A stretch of DNA of 64,000 bases. Source: Sipunculus nudus (Eukaryota > Annelida > Sipuncula > Golfingiida > Sipunculidae). The notes under the pieces are model-generated. The model did not search any database and had not been told where the DNA came from. It saw only the letters and a program-made list of their open reading frames with translations. Numbering within the stretch: the first letter of the stretch is position 1; every line of letters begins with the position of its first letter. Positions 1 to 11,554 of the stretch are shown in pieces. The translations under genes were made by a program, and so were the position numbers. The stretch covers positions 31,926,008 through 31,990,007 of the forward strand of contig CM049313.1 of the NCBI GenBank assembly GCA_026874595.1. The letters are read 5' to 3'.

Positions 1-79
1 AGTAACTAATATCGACAACCCTTCACATTTCACATCGGGTACTCGGTTGTGAGGTGCTTTGGTGTGGGATTTTGACAGA

Positions 80-1705
80 ATGAGAATGGCCAAATTACCT
101 TGTAGCTGTAGAGCGATTTCCATGTTGATGGTTGCAATGGTGTGCGGGTTTGTTCTTCAAGCAGCCGTACAACTGAGATCCAGCAGATACCAGACGAGTG
201 TCACTACGGTTACCCGCACGAGACAAGGACAGGCCGTGCGACTTGACTTGGACATACTTGATGACAAAAGTATACCTAACTTAGTTCATTATGTCTGGTG
301 TGAGCGGAAAGTGTTCGAATTCCGCCATTATCTGAGCGTGCTTAGTGTTTTACGCTTTATACAACCAGAACGTATAATCTTCTACATGGCCCACACTCCC
401 AGGAAGGACGACTTCCTCTACAACGACTGGTATGATCGTCTGCTAGAGGAGTCAGCATATTTTGAAGTAAAATCCATCGACGGTTATAAACATCTTTGTG
501 ATACAAAAGAGCAGCGGTTGAAAGTTATAAAAGATACCGTAAAGAATGGTGGAATATACATGCACGAAGACATCATACTCTCACAGTTCCCAGCGGAACT
601 TCGAAAAGCAGACTTGTTTTCCACGTGTAATGATAATGTGGCGTGCGTACTTGCAGTCAAACCAAATTTCTGGAACAAAATTAACTTGTCAAAGCCGCAA
701 GCCATCGGTGTATCAAATATTCAACCGACGTGCTTGACACCGCCCCAGTATGATAACTCCCCGGATGTTTCATACTCGTCTTGTGTCATGACCTCAAAGA
801 CCATTTACCCACGAGACTTCTGGTGGAAGACCAACTTCTTCAGCCAGCTGGTCAATACTCTGTTTTACAATCAAAATGAAATCGCGCGCCCAGTTAAATC
901 TGAGGAAGAATTAGTGCCCAACATAGCCCATCTGGTATGGGTAGGTGGTAACCAAATGAACTTTTTGTTTTACATGTGTTGCTTAAGTTTGTTACATGTA
1001 GTTAAAGTGGAGGTGGTGTATATACACGGAGATAGGGAACCAACGGGTCCATATTGGACCAAAATCTCGCAAGATAAACGCATTCGCTTTAAAAAGGCTC
1101 CGCTGCTGCTGGATTATGTCTTTGGTCAGAAGGTTAAGGGAGTTACACATATTAGTGATATATATCGTGCGGAGCTGATGTTTAAATATGGCGGTATATA
1201 CAGCGACGCTGACGTCATATGGGCTCAACCAATTCCTGATGAATTGCGCATGTATGATGCCGTGGCGTCATACGATTGGCCAGAAATGTATAACACGTGG
1301 CCCGATTATATAAATTTTGGAATTACTCTCGGAAAGCCGGGAGCACCGTTTTGGAAATTATTCAGGGATTCTATGCGGAAGTTCAAAGATGACTTTTTCG
1401 GATATAACGGACTACTAATGCCATATAAAGTGTACGAGAATCACCCGAATTTGGTATATGTTTATGACAGACTTCAGGTAATGTGTTGGTACTTGAAATG
1501 TCATCCAACATGGGTGAAAGATTTTCGTTTTTCAAATGCGAGTCATTTGACGATGAAGAGTGAATTAAAGTGGAATGACAGCATTGCCTGGCATTGGACC
1601 CATCCAGACCCTGCAGAGTTCAAGGACCAGAAAACGCTGCTAAATTCAACCGGACTCTTTGCAGATATAGGTAAACGTGTCTTACAGGCAGCTGGCTTGT
1701 TATGA
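80..1705 (+). CDS. Tandem-domain GT32-like glycosyltransferase, single exon, type II membrane protein
   Basis: The ATG at 80 gives 541 residues; a second ATG lies at 86. The open frame continues upstream without an ATG, and tttgacag just before position 79 looks like a splice acceptor, so a non-coding 5' exon may exist. Residues 12-30 form a hydrophobic anchor after a short basic start, as in Golgi type II glycosyltransferases. Two related domains follow. Domain 1 opens with IPNLVHYVW (about 65-73) and has NGGIYMHED near 156-164. Domain 2 opens with VPNIAHLVW (about 279-287) and has SDIYRAEL (359-366) and GGIYSDADVIW (371-381), the pattern of DxD-containing GT32 / Gly_transf_sug proteins. Domain 1 has HED where domain 2 has DAD, so domain 2 is probably the catalytic one. 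Several N-x-S/T sites (NLS, NAS, NDS, NST) fit lumenal glycosylation. The sugar donor and acceptor cannot be told from sequence. The intact 541-codon frame argues for a functional gene. Confidence 0.75.
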   Translation: MRMAKLPCSCRAISMLMVAMVCGFVLQAAVQLRSSRYQTSVTTVTRTRQGQAVRLDLDILDDKSIPNLVHYVWCERKVFEFRHYLSVLSVLRFIQPERIIFYMAHTPRKDDFLYNDWYDRLLEESAYFEVKSIDGYKHLCDTKEQRLKVIKDTVKNGGIYMHEDIILSQFPAELRKADLFSTCNDNVACVLAVKPNFWNKINLSKPQAIGVSNIQPTCLTPPQYDNSPDVSYSSCVMTSKTIYPRDFWWKTNFFSQLVNTLFYNQNEIARPVKSEEELVPNIAHLVWVGGNQMNFLFYMCCLSLLHVVKVEVVYIHGDREPTGPYWTKISQDKRIRFKKAPLLLDYVFGQKVKGVTHISDIYRAELMFKYGGIYSDADVIWAQPIPDELRMYDAVASYDWPEMYNTWPDYINFGITLGKPGAPFWKLFRDSMRKFKDDFFGYNGLLMPYKVYENHPNLVYVYDRLQVMCWYLKCHPTWVKDFRFSNASHLTMKSELKWNDSIAWHWTHPDPAEFKDQKTLLNSTGLFADIGKRVLQAAGLL

Positions 1706-2138
1706 GTATTTTTTATTTCATATAACGTTTTTATTTTGAAATTAATATAAATAGAGGTGCATACAAATGGCCCTTTTAAAAAATTTAGATCTTGTGTAAA
1801 ACACAGGGTGCTTGAACACTATATAAGAATATTTACACGCTGTAGCATTTATTCTTTGTTTATATGTTTAAGATAGTGTCGCTTAATTTAGCATGATTTA
1901 TATATTGATAGATGTATAATGTCCAAGCAAGTATCGCTTTAATTAGCATGATTTAGATTTTGATAAATGTACAATTATGTGACACAAAGTGAACACGATA
2001 TATAAATATAAATACATATAACGGTCAACTGACTTGCATGCCTCTATGTGCAGGTTTGTCATTTGAAATTATTTTATATTGTTTGATGATTAAGAAACAA
2101 AATTGATGACTTTTGCAGTCTTTTAAAATTGCAGTTTT
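1706..2138. other. 3' flank of the glycosyltransferase gene, no gene seen
   Basis: AT-rich sequence. I found no AATAAA before the inverted-repeat element; the first one I see is at 2392 inside the left arm. The transcript may use a variant signal or end inside the element. Confidence 0.4.
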
Positions 2139-2140
2139 TA

Positions 2141-2985
2141 GTCCATGGGCTAGGAGGGGTCACCGTGCACCCCCTCTGGGATTTTATGACATGGTATTTT
2201 TAGATCCCCAAGTATGTCAAATTAATTAATTCAGATGTTAACATTGAGAATTTTGGGATACACTACCTTTATAGGCCATTTAAAGACATTTAAAGACATT
2301 GCACATGGCACCCGCGGACAGGTAGCCTTGATAAGGGGGTCGGGGTATATAAATGCTTATAGCTCGCTTAATATTTGACATATTCACTTCAAATAAACTG
2401 CATTATGTTTGCAAATAGTAAGTAAAGGTCACTGACTACAACAATGATATGAATGTGTTACGTATTTTTGTTGCTTAAGCAATAAATCACTATACTTTTA
2501 AAATATTTAAAAAAAAATTGAATTTAACAGCTTTTTCTTTAATTTTTTCCTAACAGTAGTTTATTTACAAGATGTCGCATTTCTAAGTTTCTATTGCATA
2601 AATACATTAGTTCTGGACATTATTACAAATTCTCTTGATAAAATTATGAATATTTGACTATATACACCTGCAATAAATGACCCATTGTTAATTCTATTTT
2701 ACGGTATCCCTTGTTTACAAGACGGATGTGGTGTCCGTTGTTCCTCTTTAGATGCATTGATTTTCACTGTGATGCTTCCTTAATATTTTGAATCATTATT
2801 TGTCTGAACCTGAAGGTGTTTATTAGTTTTAAAAATAATGGAAACCCTTTCTTGAGTCGTTTTTAACATATAATAATTATACAAAAATAAGCATATTTAG
2901 GCCATAATATAGGTAGGGTCACTATATATGCACCCTTCTTGAATTTTATGATAAAGGTAGTTAAAGATCCACAAATATGTCCAGT
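2141..2985 (+). repeat. Left inverted arm of the long-IR element
   Basis: Reverse complement of 6230-7073 by eye, with the outer 100 bases almost identical apart from a few substitutions and one-base indels. The arm has no long open frame and contains the AATAAA at 2392. Confidence 0.75.
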
Positions 2986-3239
2986 TAATGATTTAAGCTG
3001 TTGAAATTGATTATTTTAGGATATACAACCCTTTTATGGAACTGAGAGAGAGACAACCGCGTCATTACGCCCAACAAACGCGGACAAGTAGCCTTGATAA
3101 GGGGGTTGACGTATTTACTTCAAATAAACAGTATTTTATTTGCAAACAGTCGGAAAAAGTCACTAATAGATATAATCAAATATATGTATTACATGTTTTC
3201 GGTGAAGAAGCAATTAAATATCATAATTTATAAAACATC

Positions 3240-6030
3240 CTGAACATTTTTCTGTGGATAAATAAAATAAAAGTTCAGTACCTTGTAAATCCTTTCTATT
3301 ATATTGTTTCATCCTCTGGCCAATTTCAAAATGGGGTAATGTACATCGTGTAATACCTAATATGGAAGCATCTGTCTTTATTGCACATTTTCTATTCGTT
3401 TACTATTTTTAAGTATCAATTCGTATAAAGTGTGTATGAATAGCACTGAAAATAACACGCATACCTCTGCCAATAACAAGGATCACGAGTGATGGATCCT
3501 GGTCAAAATATGATGCGTGGTTCGTGAACCAAGGAACTATATTAATTTTAGCTGAGGGTGATGGTTCACATATCACCAACTGGATGCATGCATCCCAGGC
3601 TATAATAAGTCGCAACTGTGCATGCGAATGGGATAAACTTTCTCCAAAAATCAGAAATTTGCACTTTTCTCTTAGGACCTTTGATTGACAATGCTCTCTT
3701 CCCCTCTTAGATAAAAATATCTCTTAATACTGAATATTCCTTCAAACAAAATCATATTATGTAGATCACAGTTACCAGTTAATATTTCGGGCGGACACCA
3801 AATAAAGACATATACTGGGGTTTTCACGATGAAGAGGTTGAATAACCACTTGTGAAAATAAACGTCATTCAAGTAAAATATGGTGTTTCTCTTATTATAA
3901 ATACAAAAAAAATATCAGGGAAGATATAGACCACTGTGACGCCTCGATTCTGGTACATGGATCGAGCTTAGACCTAATGCAGCATTAAAGCTGCCAGTAT
4001 TATAAAGTAAACGCCAATCTTGATATTTGGGAAAAATTCCAATACCTATAAATAAACCTAACAGAATGTCTAAGCGTGTTTGCATTGAAAAGAATGTGCT
4101 TACCTGTTGGTAACATTTAACTGATTAGCCAAAGATGAATTCCCGGCAGAGACCATATATATTATTTAAGTAATTTTATCAGCATTGAATATTATTTGGA
4201 AAGAAAAATTGTAATGATACTCCAGGAGAGGATCTAAATATATAAGATTGAGTACTCCCCAGAAGCCATGGTGTGCAAATTAGCGGATGTTTATGCAGGG
4301 ACTGTAAAGAAACATTGGCATTTTTTTATATCACCTATATGTTAAATAACCACACCATAAACTAGGAAGCGGATTCTCAACAATGTCTCCTGACAGTCGA
4401 ATGGAATTCTTAAAAAATGTGAGGCTGTAACTTCCTACTTGTATACATATCCTGAATGATTGAGCATTGGATTTTAGATTGGGAGTTCCATAACCTCGAC
4501 TTCTTCCGGAAAAATAAGATGTCAATTTTTTATTAACTTGACGAAAAAATGCATGGTCTTTGAATTTTTATAATTCCAGAATTAAGGACTGATATCTAAT
4601 TGATTCTTCATAAAAAAACACGTATTTAGCACGTGACATAGGAAGGCAGGTGTAAATGATTAATTGAGTGAAATGAATGTGTGTCATGCTCACGCTAATT
4701 TGTACCATTAAGGATGAGGATATTTTACCAATGACAACTCCGCCATTCATATTGAATCGTTCTGAGGTTATAGGCCTTTAAGTCTGTCTTGAGTGTAAAT
4801 GCGAATGACTGATTTTTCTTTATCAACCTTCGAAAGGCAATACGGTCTTCCGTTTTATAATTTAAGAAGTAAGCATTGAAATTGAAGAATGCCTCATCAT
4901 AGTAATGAAGATTTAGTTACTTTTGAGTGTTGAAGACTACAATGCATAGGAGCTAGAGCATGAATCCTCTCGAATTTTCATGGGGGATATTCATAAAACC
5001 AATTTCTTTTGAAAAGGTGCCATAAACAGGTGACAGCAAATGCAGATTTTATATCTAGAACATCATTTTACAGAAGCTGAGTTGTACCGATATAAAATAA
5101 AATATATAAAACAAAAATATTTACTACACTTGGATGCAGATGTCAGAGATTGTATATTTAATAATAATTGCAATGATATCTGTGCCCTTTTACTGTGTCC
5201 GGTATGAGGCCACAGACTTTGTCCATTTCTCTTTAGAACCCTCAACCTCTCTCTGAGTCCGTCTATTTCCGTAATTTTAAAAATCAGAAATCATACGTAT
5301 GTTTTAAAATTAGATATTTCCCAATTGAATAGCACAGATATGATCCCCTCCCTGTATGGTTTTGTCACTGTGAAACCTCCGCTCCTCTGTTTTCTCGATG
5401 CTGTTAATACATGTACTCCTATACCATGTCCTTCCATTATTTAAGATCTTATTGAAAAGAAATCATAATAAGTGTTCACTTTGATCCGTCAATATACATT
5501 TAGTTTAGAATCTGTGATTTGTTTACAATCTAAACTAAAAAGTATCTTTCCTTGCAAGAAAATCTGAAAGCGACTTGGCATTTAAATATAACAAGGCAGC
5601 TTATGAGTTAGTCATTATATAATTGTAACAAACTATGCAATTCATATCAATAAATACATAAAAAAATCAAGCGACACCAAATAATGTTATTAAGCTGTAT
5701 AAACACCGTACCTTTTAGTTTAGTATAATATTTGAAACTGTTGCACATGCCTTCCTGTTCTTTCTCGTTTTGACGTGACTTGAAACCTTGTGTGAATATT
5801 GTGGTACAAGACGTTTCTTATGCTGTATACGGGTCTAATGCACTAAGCTTCACAGTAAGTAAATTGTTTATATTTGGTCCTCCATTTTTGTGGAAAAAAA
5901 TTTTCACAATGTTTCAGATCGATCAGCATAACATATTGATTTTCTATCTCTTAGAAATTTCATATAAATATTGTTTGTGATTATTTTTGTGTTCATATAT
6001 TATTCCAGGGAGGGCTCTCATTATTATTAT
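3240..6030. other. Unique centre of the long-IR element; only short minus-strand coding-like pieces
   Basis: No recognised domain. Short open frames on the minus strand line up in one direction (5245-5063, 4750-4568, 4525-4331, 3872-3672, 3615-3409). The last has a non-random look (residues such as ICEPSPSAKINIVPWFTNH) and ends at a donor-like AGAG/GTATGC. They could be exons of a captured and decaying host gene, or chance. No function is proposed. Confidence 0.25.
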
Positions 6031-6229
6031 AATATTAGAACCAACAAATACATTCAGATTCAGGAAAATTACTATTTTTAGGATAAAGGAAGCATCGCAA
6101 TGAAATTAAAGTACATCTCGACAGGAACATCAGACATCACATTCATCTTGTATACCAAGGGTACTATAGAATGGACGGGTCATTCATTGCATGTGAATAG
6201 GGCCAAAAGATATACTTTGGATATATGGA

Positions 6230-7073
6230 CATATGTAGGGATCTAAAACTACCCATATCATAACATTCCAGGAGGGTGCATATATAGTGACCCCTTCTTA
6301 TGTTACGGCTTAAATATGACTATTTTTGTATAATTATTATATGTTACAAATGGCTCAAGAAAGGATTTCCATTATTTTTAAAACCAATAAACACCTTCAG
6401 GTTCAGACAAATAATAATTAATAGTATCAAGAAATCATCACAGTGAAAATCAATGCAACTATAGAGGAACATGGGACACCACATTCGTCTTATAAACAAG
6501 GAATGCCATAAAATAGAATTTACAATGGGTCATTCATTGCAGGTGTATATGGTCAAATATTCATAATTTTATCAACAGAATTTGTAATAATGTCAGAAAC
6601 TAATGTATTAATGCACCAGTTATTAAGAAATGCGACATTATCTCGTTAATAAACTACTGTTAGGAAAAAAATTAAAGAAAAAGCTGTTAAATTCAATTTT
6701 CTTTTTGAATATTTTAAAAGTATAGTTATTGATTGCTTAATGAACAAAAATGCATGAAACATTCATTTAAATGTTGTTATCAGTGATTTTTTCAACTATT
6801 TGCAAACATAATGCAGTTTATTTGAAGTGAATATGTCAAATATTAAGCGAGCTATAAGCATTTACATACCCCTATCCCCTTATCAAGGCTACGTGTCCGC
6901 GAGTGCCATGCGGAATTACGCGGTTGTCTTTATATGGCCCAACAAGGTAGTGTATCCCAAAATAAGCAATGTTAACATCTTAATTCATTAATCAGACATA
7001 CTTGGGGATCTAAAAATACCTATGTCATAAAATCCCAGAGGGGGTGCACGGTGACCCCTCCTAGCCCATGGAC
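6230..7073 (-). repeat. Right inverted arm of the long-IR element
   Basis: Reverse complement of 2141-2985. The inner edge is placed where similarity is lost beyond the shared ACATATGTCC block near 6220-6235. Confidence 0.75.
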
Positions 7074-7575
7074 TATTAGGTTTTGTGTTTGCATTGGTAA
7101 TATAATTTTACTTATCGATATTTACTGTGTCAACTGCCATACTAGGAATCGTCATTTTTCTTGGATGTTAAAAAATCTACCTCAACATATTCCACGTAGT
7201 TAATCATTTGCTACCTTTTTGTTAAATAAATATTTACATACATAAATGCACATTTTCCAATGGATTGAGAGTGTTCTGTATAGAGATGGAATGAAAGATC
7301 AGCCTCATTTTTGCCTTGCGTGGTGGTCCATAGTATCAGTAGATCAGTCAGTTTCGCATCGCCTCAAACTAATCCCACTCTGAGGTTTGGTTATCAGCAA
7401 AACTAGCATATACACACGTACACCGTACACTTCTCTTATGCATAGAATATAACATTAAAACAGCATTGATATTAATAATGGTCCTGTATGTACCATCAAA
7501 ATAGTCCCGCGTAAGAACAGAGGAACTCTAGTCGAAACAAAATAAGATAAGTTCCAATCAACCAAGATGCCTGGA

Positions 7576-7848
7576 TTAATCTTGGTCCATAAAATGACTA
7601 CTGTCAAATCCGCGAGGTGTATCCACTGAAAAAAAATATATATCTGTGGTCCTAAAATTGTCTGTGAAAGGAGCTACAGCAAACCGTGCTTCAGTCATAT
7701 GCACATCTCTGGCAATGAATGAGGTATTGTCAGTTGATAAAGCTGTCAGGAGTCGATAGGCACACACAATATGAGAACAATCCCTGTGCCGATTAATGAG
7801 TGCGAAACAATGTTCCATCAAAACAAAATAAGTAGGAATGCAAATCAA
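7576..7848 (-). other. Unrecognised 90-codon open frame, doubtful
   Basis: A minus-strand frame of 90 codons in otherwise featureless sequence (7076-8525). It has no family motif I know and no clear splice sites, and it may be chance. The rest of this interval shows no gene, RNA or repeat that I can name. Confidence 0.15.
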
Positions 7849-8951
7849 ATCAATTGATGTCAGTCACTCAGATCCAGGTTCGTTTGTGATCCATCTTTTT
7901 TGACAAGATAAAAGTTTCACCGAAATGTGTACAATCTGTTCCCTCCGGCGGCAGTACAACTACTAAAATATAGTATCCACGACCTTCAGGCGTGGTGAAA
8001 CGCTTTGAATTGACAATCGGTTCTGCTCTGTGATATTACAAATAGTTATATTATAATTATACAATACATGAACTATTGTTTTGAAAAAATGACCCATTGC
8101 TTTGAGTTTTAATCAGGTACAACTTACGGAAAGACTCGGTCACTTAAAACTGTAATTTTATTTCTTCTTTCGTAATCGACCAAGCTGGGTCATCAAGAAA
8201 AGTGTGAATAGAGAAAGACCTGCTGACACACAACCTGTCTAGATGCGGTAACTCTCTCTTTATATGACTATATCCAGCAATCCCAATTCAGTTCAGGCTT
8301 CGCTTTAGGAAAATTCCGGATATTGTATTAAGCTGACCAATTCTTGCATTTTACCCAGTTAGACCGTATCTATAAACTCTATAACCCACACGGTTCACGA
8401 TCATTTCGTATATCATCAAAAGTGAGGGATTTTGCACGTCGGGCACACTAGGGTCAGATTTGTTATTAGTTTCCACAGGAAGCGGAACTACTCCTTCCTG
8501 ACAACTGATACTTTTTTTAACAGTTATGGGGAGGCTGGGGTCCGATGGGCCATGTCACTATGTTGCCCATTTCAAGCAGCTACTGACCTCTGTTGATTAC
8601 CAACAGAACTGCAAGTCACGTGGCTCATTGGTCCCTATGGACGTGGCTCATTGGTCCCAATAGGTTATCAAAACTACTTTGCCCCAATTTTCTTTAGAAA
8701 GGACGGTGTAAGTACTTAAAGTTAAAAATGGTATTGGCATTCATACATTATTACATAGTTTGTTTGGCATTATGCCAAGTATCATGCAGCGAACTGCCCA
8801 GATTGGCAATTTGCGTAGTATAGGCCCTAACTGAAGTATCCCATTAGCCAAAATATGTGATAATCATACTTTTCATCATAATTTCAGGACTATCAATATA
8901 CCCCGGACAAAAGTCCGAAAAAGCAGCAGAGGGCTCTTCACTGCTAATGTT

Positions 8952-9164
8952 ATGAGAAGAGCAGTCGAGGAGGTCGTCGACAAAAACCGTCCAGTTAGGG
9001 CTGTAGCAAGAGATTACGGGCTAAGCAGAGCGACAATAACCCGCTACGTGAAACAGACCCAGGCAGCACGGCACAACAATATCTTACAAAAGAAGTCATG
9101 TGACAAAACAGGGTTATACCCTCCTATCATAGAAAAAGTATTAATAATTAAAATGGCTGAATAA
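8952..9164 (+). pseudogene. Pogo-like transposase, N-terminal HTH (psq) piece
   Basis: Residues such as VRAVARDYGLSRATITRYVK form the psq/pogo helix-turn-helix. The frame is open upstream from about 8900 (the RTKVRK region), so the true start lies earlier or in a preceding exon. The frame stops at 9162-9164, before the CENPB-type and DDE parts. In an intact element these would be one protein that binds the ends and cuts the DNA. Confidence 0.75.
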
Positions 9165-9457
9165 GTTACTATGGTTTGTATATAAAAAAGTTAAGGGGAA
9201 ACATGACATAAGTTCATTGCTTTTTTTTCTTCTATTTTGCTTCTTTTTTGATGCCTCAGAATATTTTTCTCTTTTTTTTCCCAATGATTTTCTTTTCATC
9301 ATCGACATCACATGAACTAATGAATATATATTGTTACGAAACAGGTTTATACCCTCCTATCATAGAAAAAGTATTAATAATTAAAATGCCTGAATAAGTT
9401 AATATGGTTTGTATATAAAAAAGTAAAGGGGAAATATGACATAAGTTCATTGCTTGA
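9105..9457 (+). repeat. Internal direct duplication of about 115 bp inside the pogo-like element
   Basis: Sequence from about 9110 to 9222 (starting TATACCCTCCTATCATAG) recurs at about 9348-9455 with few differences. The copies are 237 bp apart, separated by a T-rich stretch. The first copy covers the end of the HTH open frame, so the duplication contributed to separating HTH from DDE. Confidence 0.7.
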
Positions 9458-9813
9458 AGTATATAAGACAATGTATCTCTAAATATGAAGTATAAAGGAC
9501 AAAAAGGTCTTAGTCTTAACAAAAATGTAACAAGTTGTATTCCATTTATAAATAAAAGGTATTTAACATTATAATGTGTAAAAACCCTAAGAAAGAAAGA
9601 CGACTAGACATGCATTAACAATAAACAATTAGTAAAATTTCAAATGAGTTTTTTTTTAATTGAATAAAAAAATAAAAATGCATATAGACAGAAATACATA
9701 GGACATATTTCTGTCCTTTCAAAGCCTACTGATTACTCACCATCATATAATAATTTCATAATAATAATAATAACAATAATAAAATATAATAATTACAAAC
9801 GTTTCCATTTCAG

Positions 9814-10450
9814 GTTTTCACTGCTGAGGAGGAGCGAGCACTTACAGACTGTTAAAATGTTCCAGAATGTTCCATGGTCTATCTGTAAAGTAAACAAGGA
9901 AGCTAGCATGGGAATTTGCTCGGGAAAACCTGAAGAATTATCAAGATTCTTGATACGCTAACCGAGAGGCAGGACTAGCTAGATTGGTTTTAGGGATTGA
10001 TGAAGCGAAATCCAGAACTCGGCTCGAGACTACCCGAGGCCACAAGCATTGCAAGAGCAACTGCATTCAATTCAACAGAAAGTTAAGATGTTCTTTGATC
10101 AATATGAGGATATTGCTTCACGTCCAGGTTTTAAGGTAGAACCTCATCGCATATGGAATCTAGATGAAACTGGCGTCAAAACAGTCGCAGAGGCAACAAG
10201 GGTTATTGCACAGAAAGGGTCCAATCAGGTTTGGCAAATATCTTCTGCAAAAAGGGACAAGCTGGTGACAATGTGCTGCTGTGTGAACGCCATTGGCCCG
10301 TCCTTGCCACCTGTGTACATATTCCCCAGGGTTAACTTTAGACAGCACATGATTGCGGGTGCACGTAATGGCAGCCTAGGTTTAGCAGCTCCTTCAGGAT
10401 GGATAAATAGTCAGCTTTTTGCTAATGTTCTGAGAAATTTCTTGGAAAAT
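9814..10450 (+). pseudogene. Pogo-like transposase, CENPB remnant and N-terminal half of DDE_1 domain
   Basis: After a TTTCAG acceptor-like site near 9812 the frame reads FTAEEERALTD and then hits a stop. Pieces of the CENPB-type HTH follow in shifted frames up to about 10045. From 10049 a clean frame runs through KMFFDQYEDIASRP and IWNLDETGVKTV, which holds the first catalytic Asp of DDE_1 (pogo/Tigger/jerky group). The frame reaches SGWINSQLFANVLRNFLE and then enters the proline-rich repeat, so the second half of the catalytic domain, with the other two acidic residues, is missing. The protein cannot be an active transposase. Confidence 0.85.
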
Positions 10451-10469
10451 CGTGGAGCCAGAACCGACC

Positions 10470-10795
10470 ACCAATCAACCACAGCCTCGGCCTTCAGCTG
10501 ATGTCGAGCCACCGCCGTCCATCACTCAACCACAGTCTGGCCCTTTAGCTGATGTCGAGCCACGGCCGTCCACCACCCAACCATGGCCTTGGCCTCCTGC
10601 TGATGTCGAGCCACCGCCGTCCACCTCTCAACCTCAGCCTCAGCTTTCTAGCTGATGTCGAGCCACTGCCGTCCACCACTCAACCACAGTCTGGGCCTTC
10701 AGCTGATGTCGAGCAACCGCCGTCCACCCCCAAACCACGGCCTGGGCCTCCTGCTGATGTCGAGCCACCGCCGTCCACCACTCAGCCACAGTTTT
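10470..10795 (+). repeat. 51 bp (17-codon) proline-rich tandem repeat within the transposase remnant
   Basis: About six and a half units keyed by GCTGATGTCGAGCCACCGCC, encoding variants of ADVEPPPSTTQPQ. One unit (near 10645-10655) carries a frame shift, so the open frame changes before and after it. The unit is a multiple of three, consistent with expansion while the frame was translated. Confidence 0.85.
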
Positions 10796-11536
10796 GGCGT
10801 ACAACTGATGTCCAGGCCGGATCGTCTGTCCATGTCCAGGCAAAATCCTCTATTAACATCAAACCACAGCCCCAGAGCAGTTCTCTGACACAGGTTCCAG
10901 TCATAGCTTGTTCACCGTCTGTAGCTACGATTGTTAACAAGCCTCAGCGATCTTTGAATAGATACTGCTTTCTAGATATGGTTCGACCTTTCCCAAAAGT
11001 CCCGGAGCGGAAGCAGACCACCAAAAGGAAACGGGCCAAAAGTACCTTTGTAACCGACACGCCTGAGCGGGACAGGATAGCTGCTGAGAAAAACAACAAC
11101 AAAAAACTATGCCTGCAGTGAACATAAAGCTCAAATTCCAAAATATAAGGGCTGCACATTCTTAGATAGACCAACAAGAAGACAGCAGCTCAGAGAAGGA
11201 CACTGAGGAACACAATGCACTCTATTTGAAGAAAAGGAACCCAAGCCTGGAGATTATGCCCTTGTTGATTTTGCACGAAAACGTAGCGCGGTTCAATATG
11301 TGGGATTGGTGAAGACGCCAAAAGATGATTGGGATTATGATACTCAGTTCCTTCGAAGATCACCAAGACATCTGTTGACATATGCTTTTGTGGAACCTGC
11401 GGTGGAAGAGATTCGTTCAGTTGGGGCTGAATCCATTCTCGGTGTTCTTCCAAAGCCAGTCACCGCCAAGTCTACCAAACGGCAGCAGGGAATTATTAAA
11501 TTCCTAGTAAGCTTTGATGGGTTTAAGCTGGAATAG
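10796..11536 (+). pseudogene. C-terminal tail of the pogo-like transposase, broken
   Basis: Two open pieces follow the repeat: a lysine- and arginine-rich stretch ending at 11121 (PERKQTTKRKRAKS), then a different frame from about 11250 to 11536 (YALVDFARKR, VQYVGLVKTP, FLRRSPRHLLTY). I read these as the divergent C-terminal part of the same element; no catalytic residues are here. The last stop (11534-11536) lies 18 bp before the nested MITE. Confidence 0.5.
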
Positions 11537-11554
11537 GTCCTACAAATGGAATTA

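Larger units (their letters stand above)
2141..7073. mobile_element. Long-inverted-repeat (foldback-like) element with TA target duplication
   Basis: The two ends are inverted copies of each other. The left end starts GTCCATGGGCTAGG and the right end finishes CCTAGCCCATGGAC, each flanked by TA (2139-2140 and 7074-7075). Similarity continues inward for about 845 bp (2141-2985 against 6230-7073), including the blocks GGTCACCGTGCACCCCCTC and GGGATTTTATGACAT. Each arm is modular: the segment near 2925-3160 is a diverged direct copy of 2155-2440, and 6030-6190 resembles the middle of the arms. No transposase was found. The TA duplication is typical of Tc1/mariner-type mobilisation, so this may be a non-autonomous element moved in trans. 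It starts 435 bp after the stop codon of the glycosyltransferase gene. Confidence 0.75.

Noticed and set aside
59-79. Upstream TTG as start of the glycosyltransferase
   Set aside because: Eukaryotic genes rarely use TTG, and ATG codons follow at 80 and 86.
10640-10843. Minus-strand repetitive frame over the proline-rich region
   Set aside because: Reverse-strand shadow of the 51 bp repeat whose sense frame continues the transposase.
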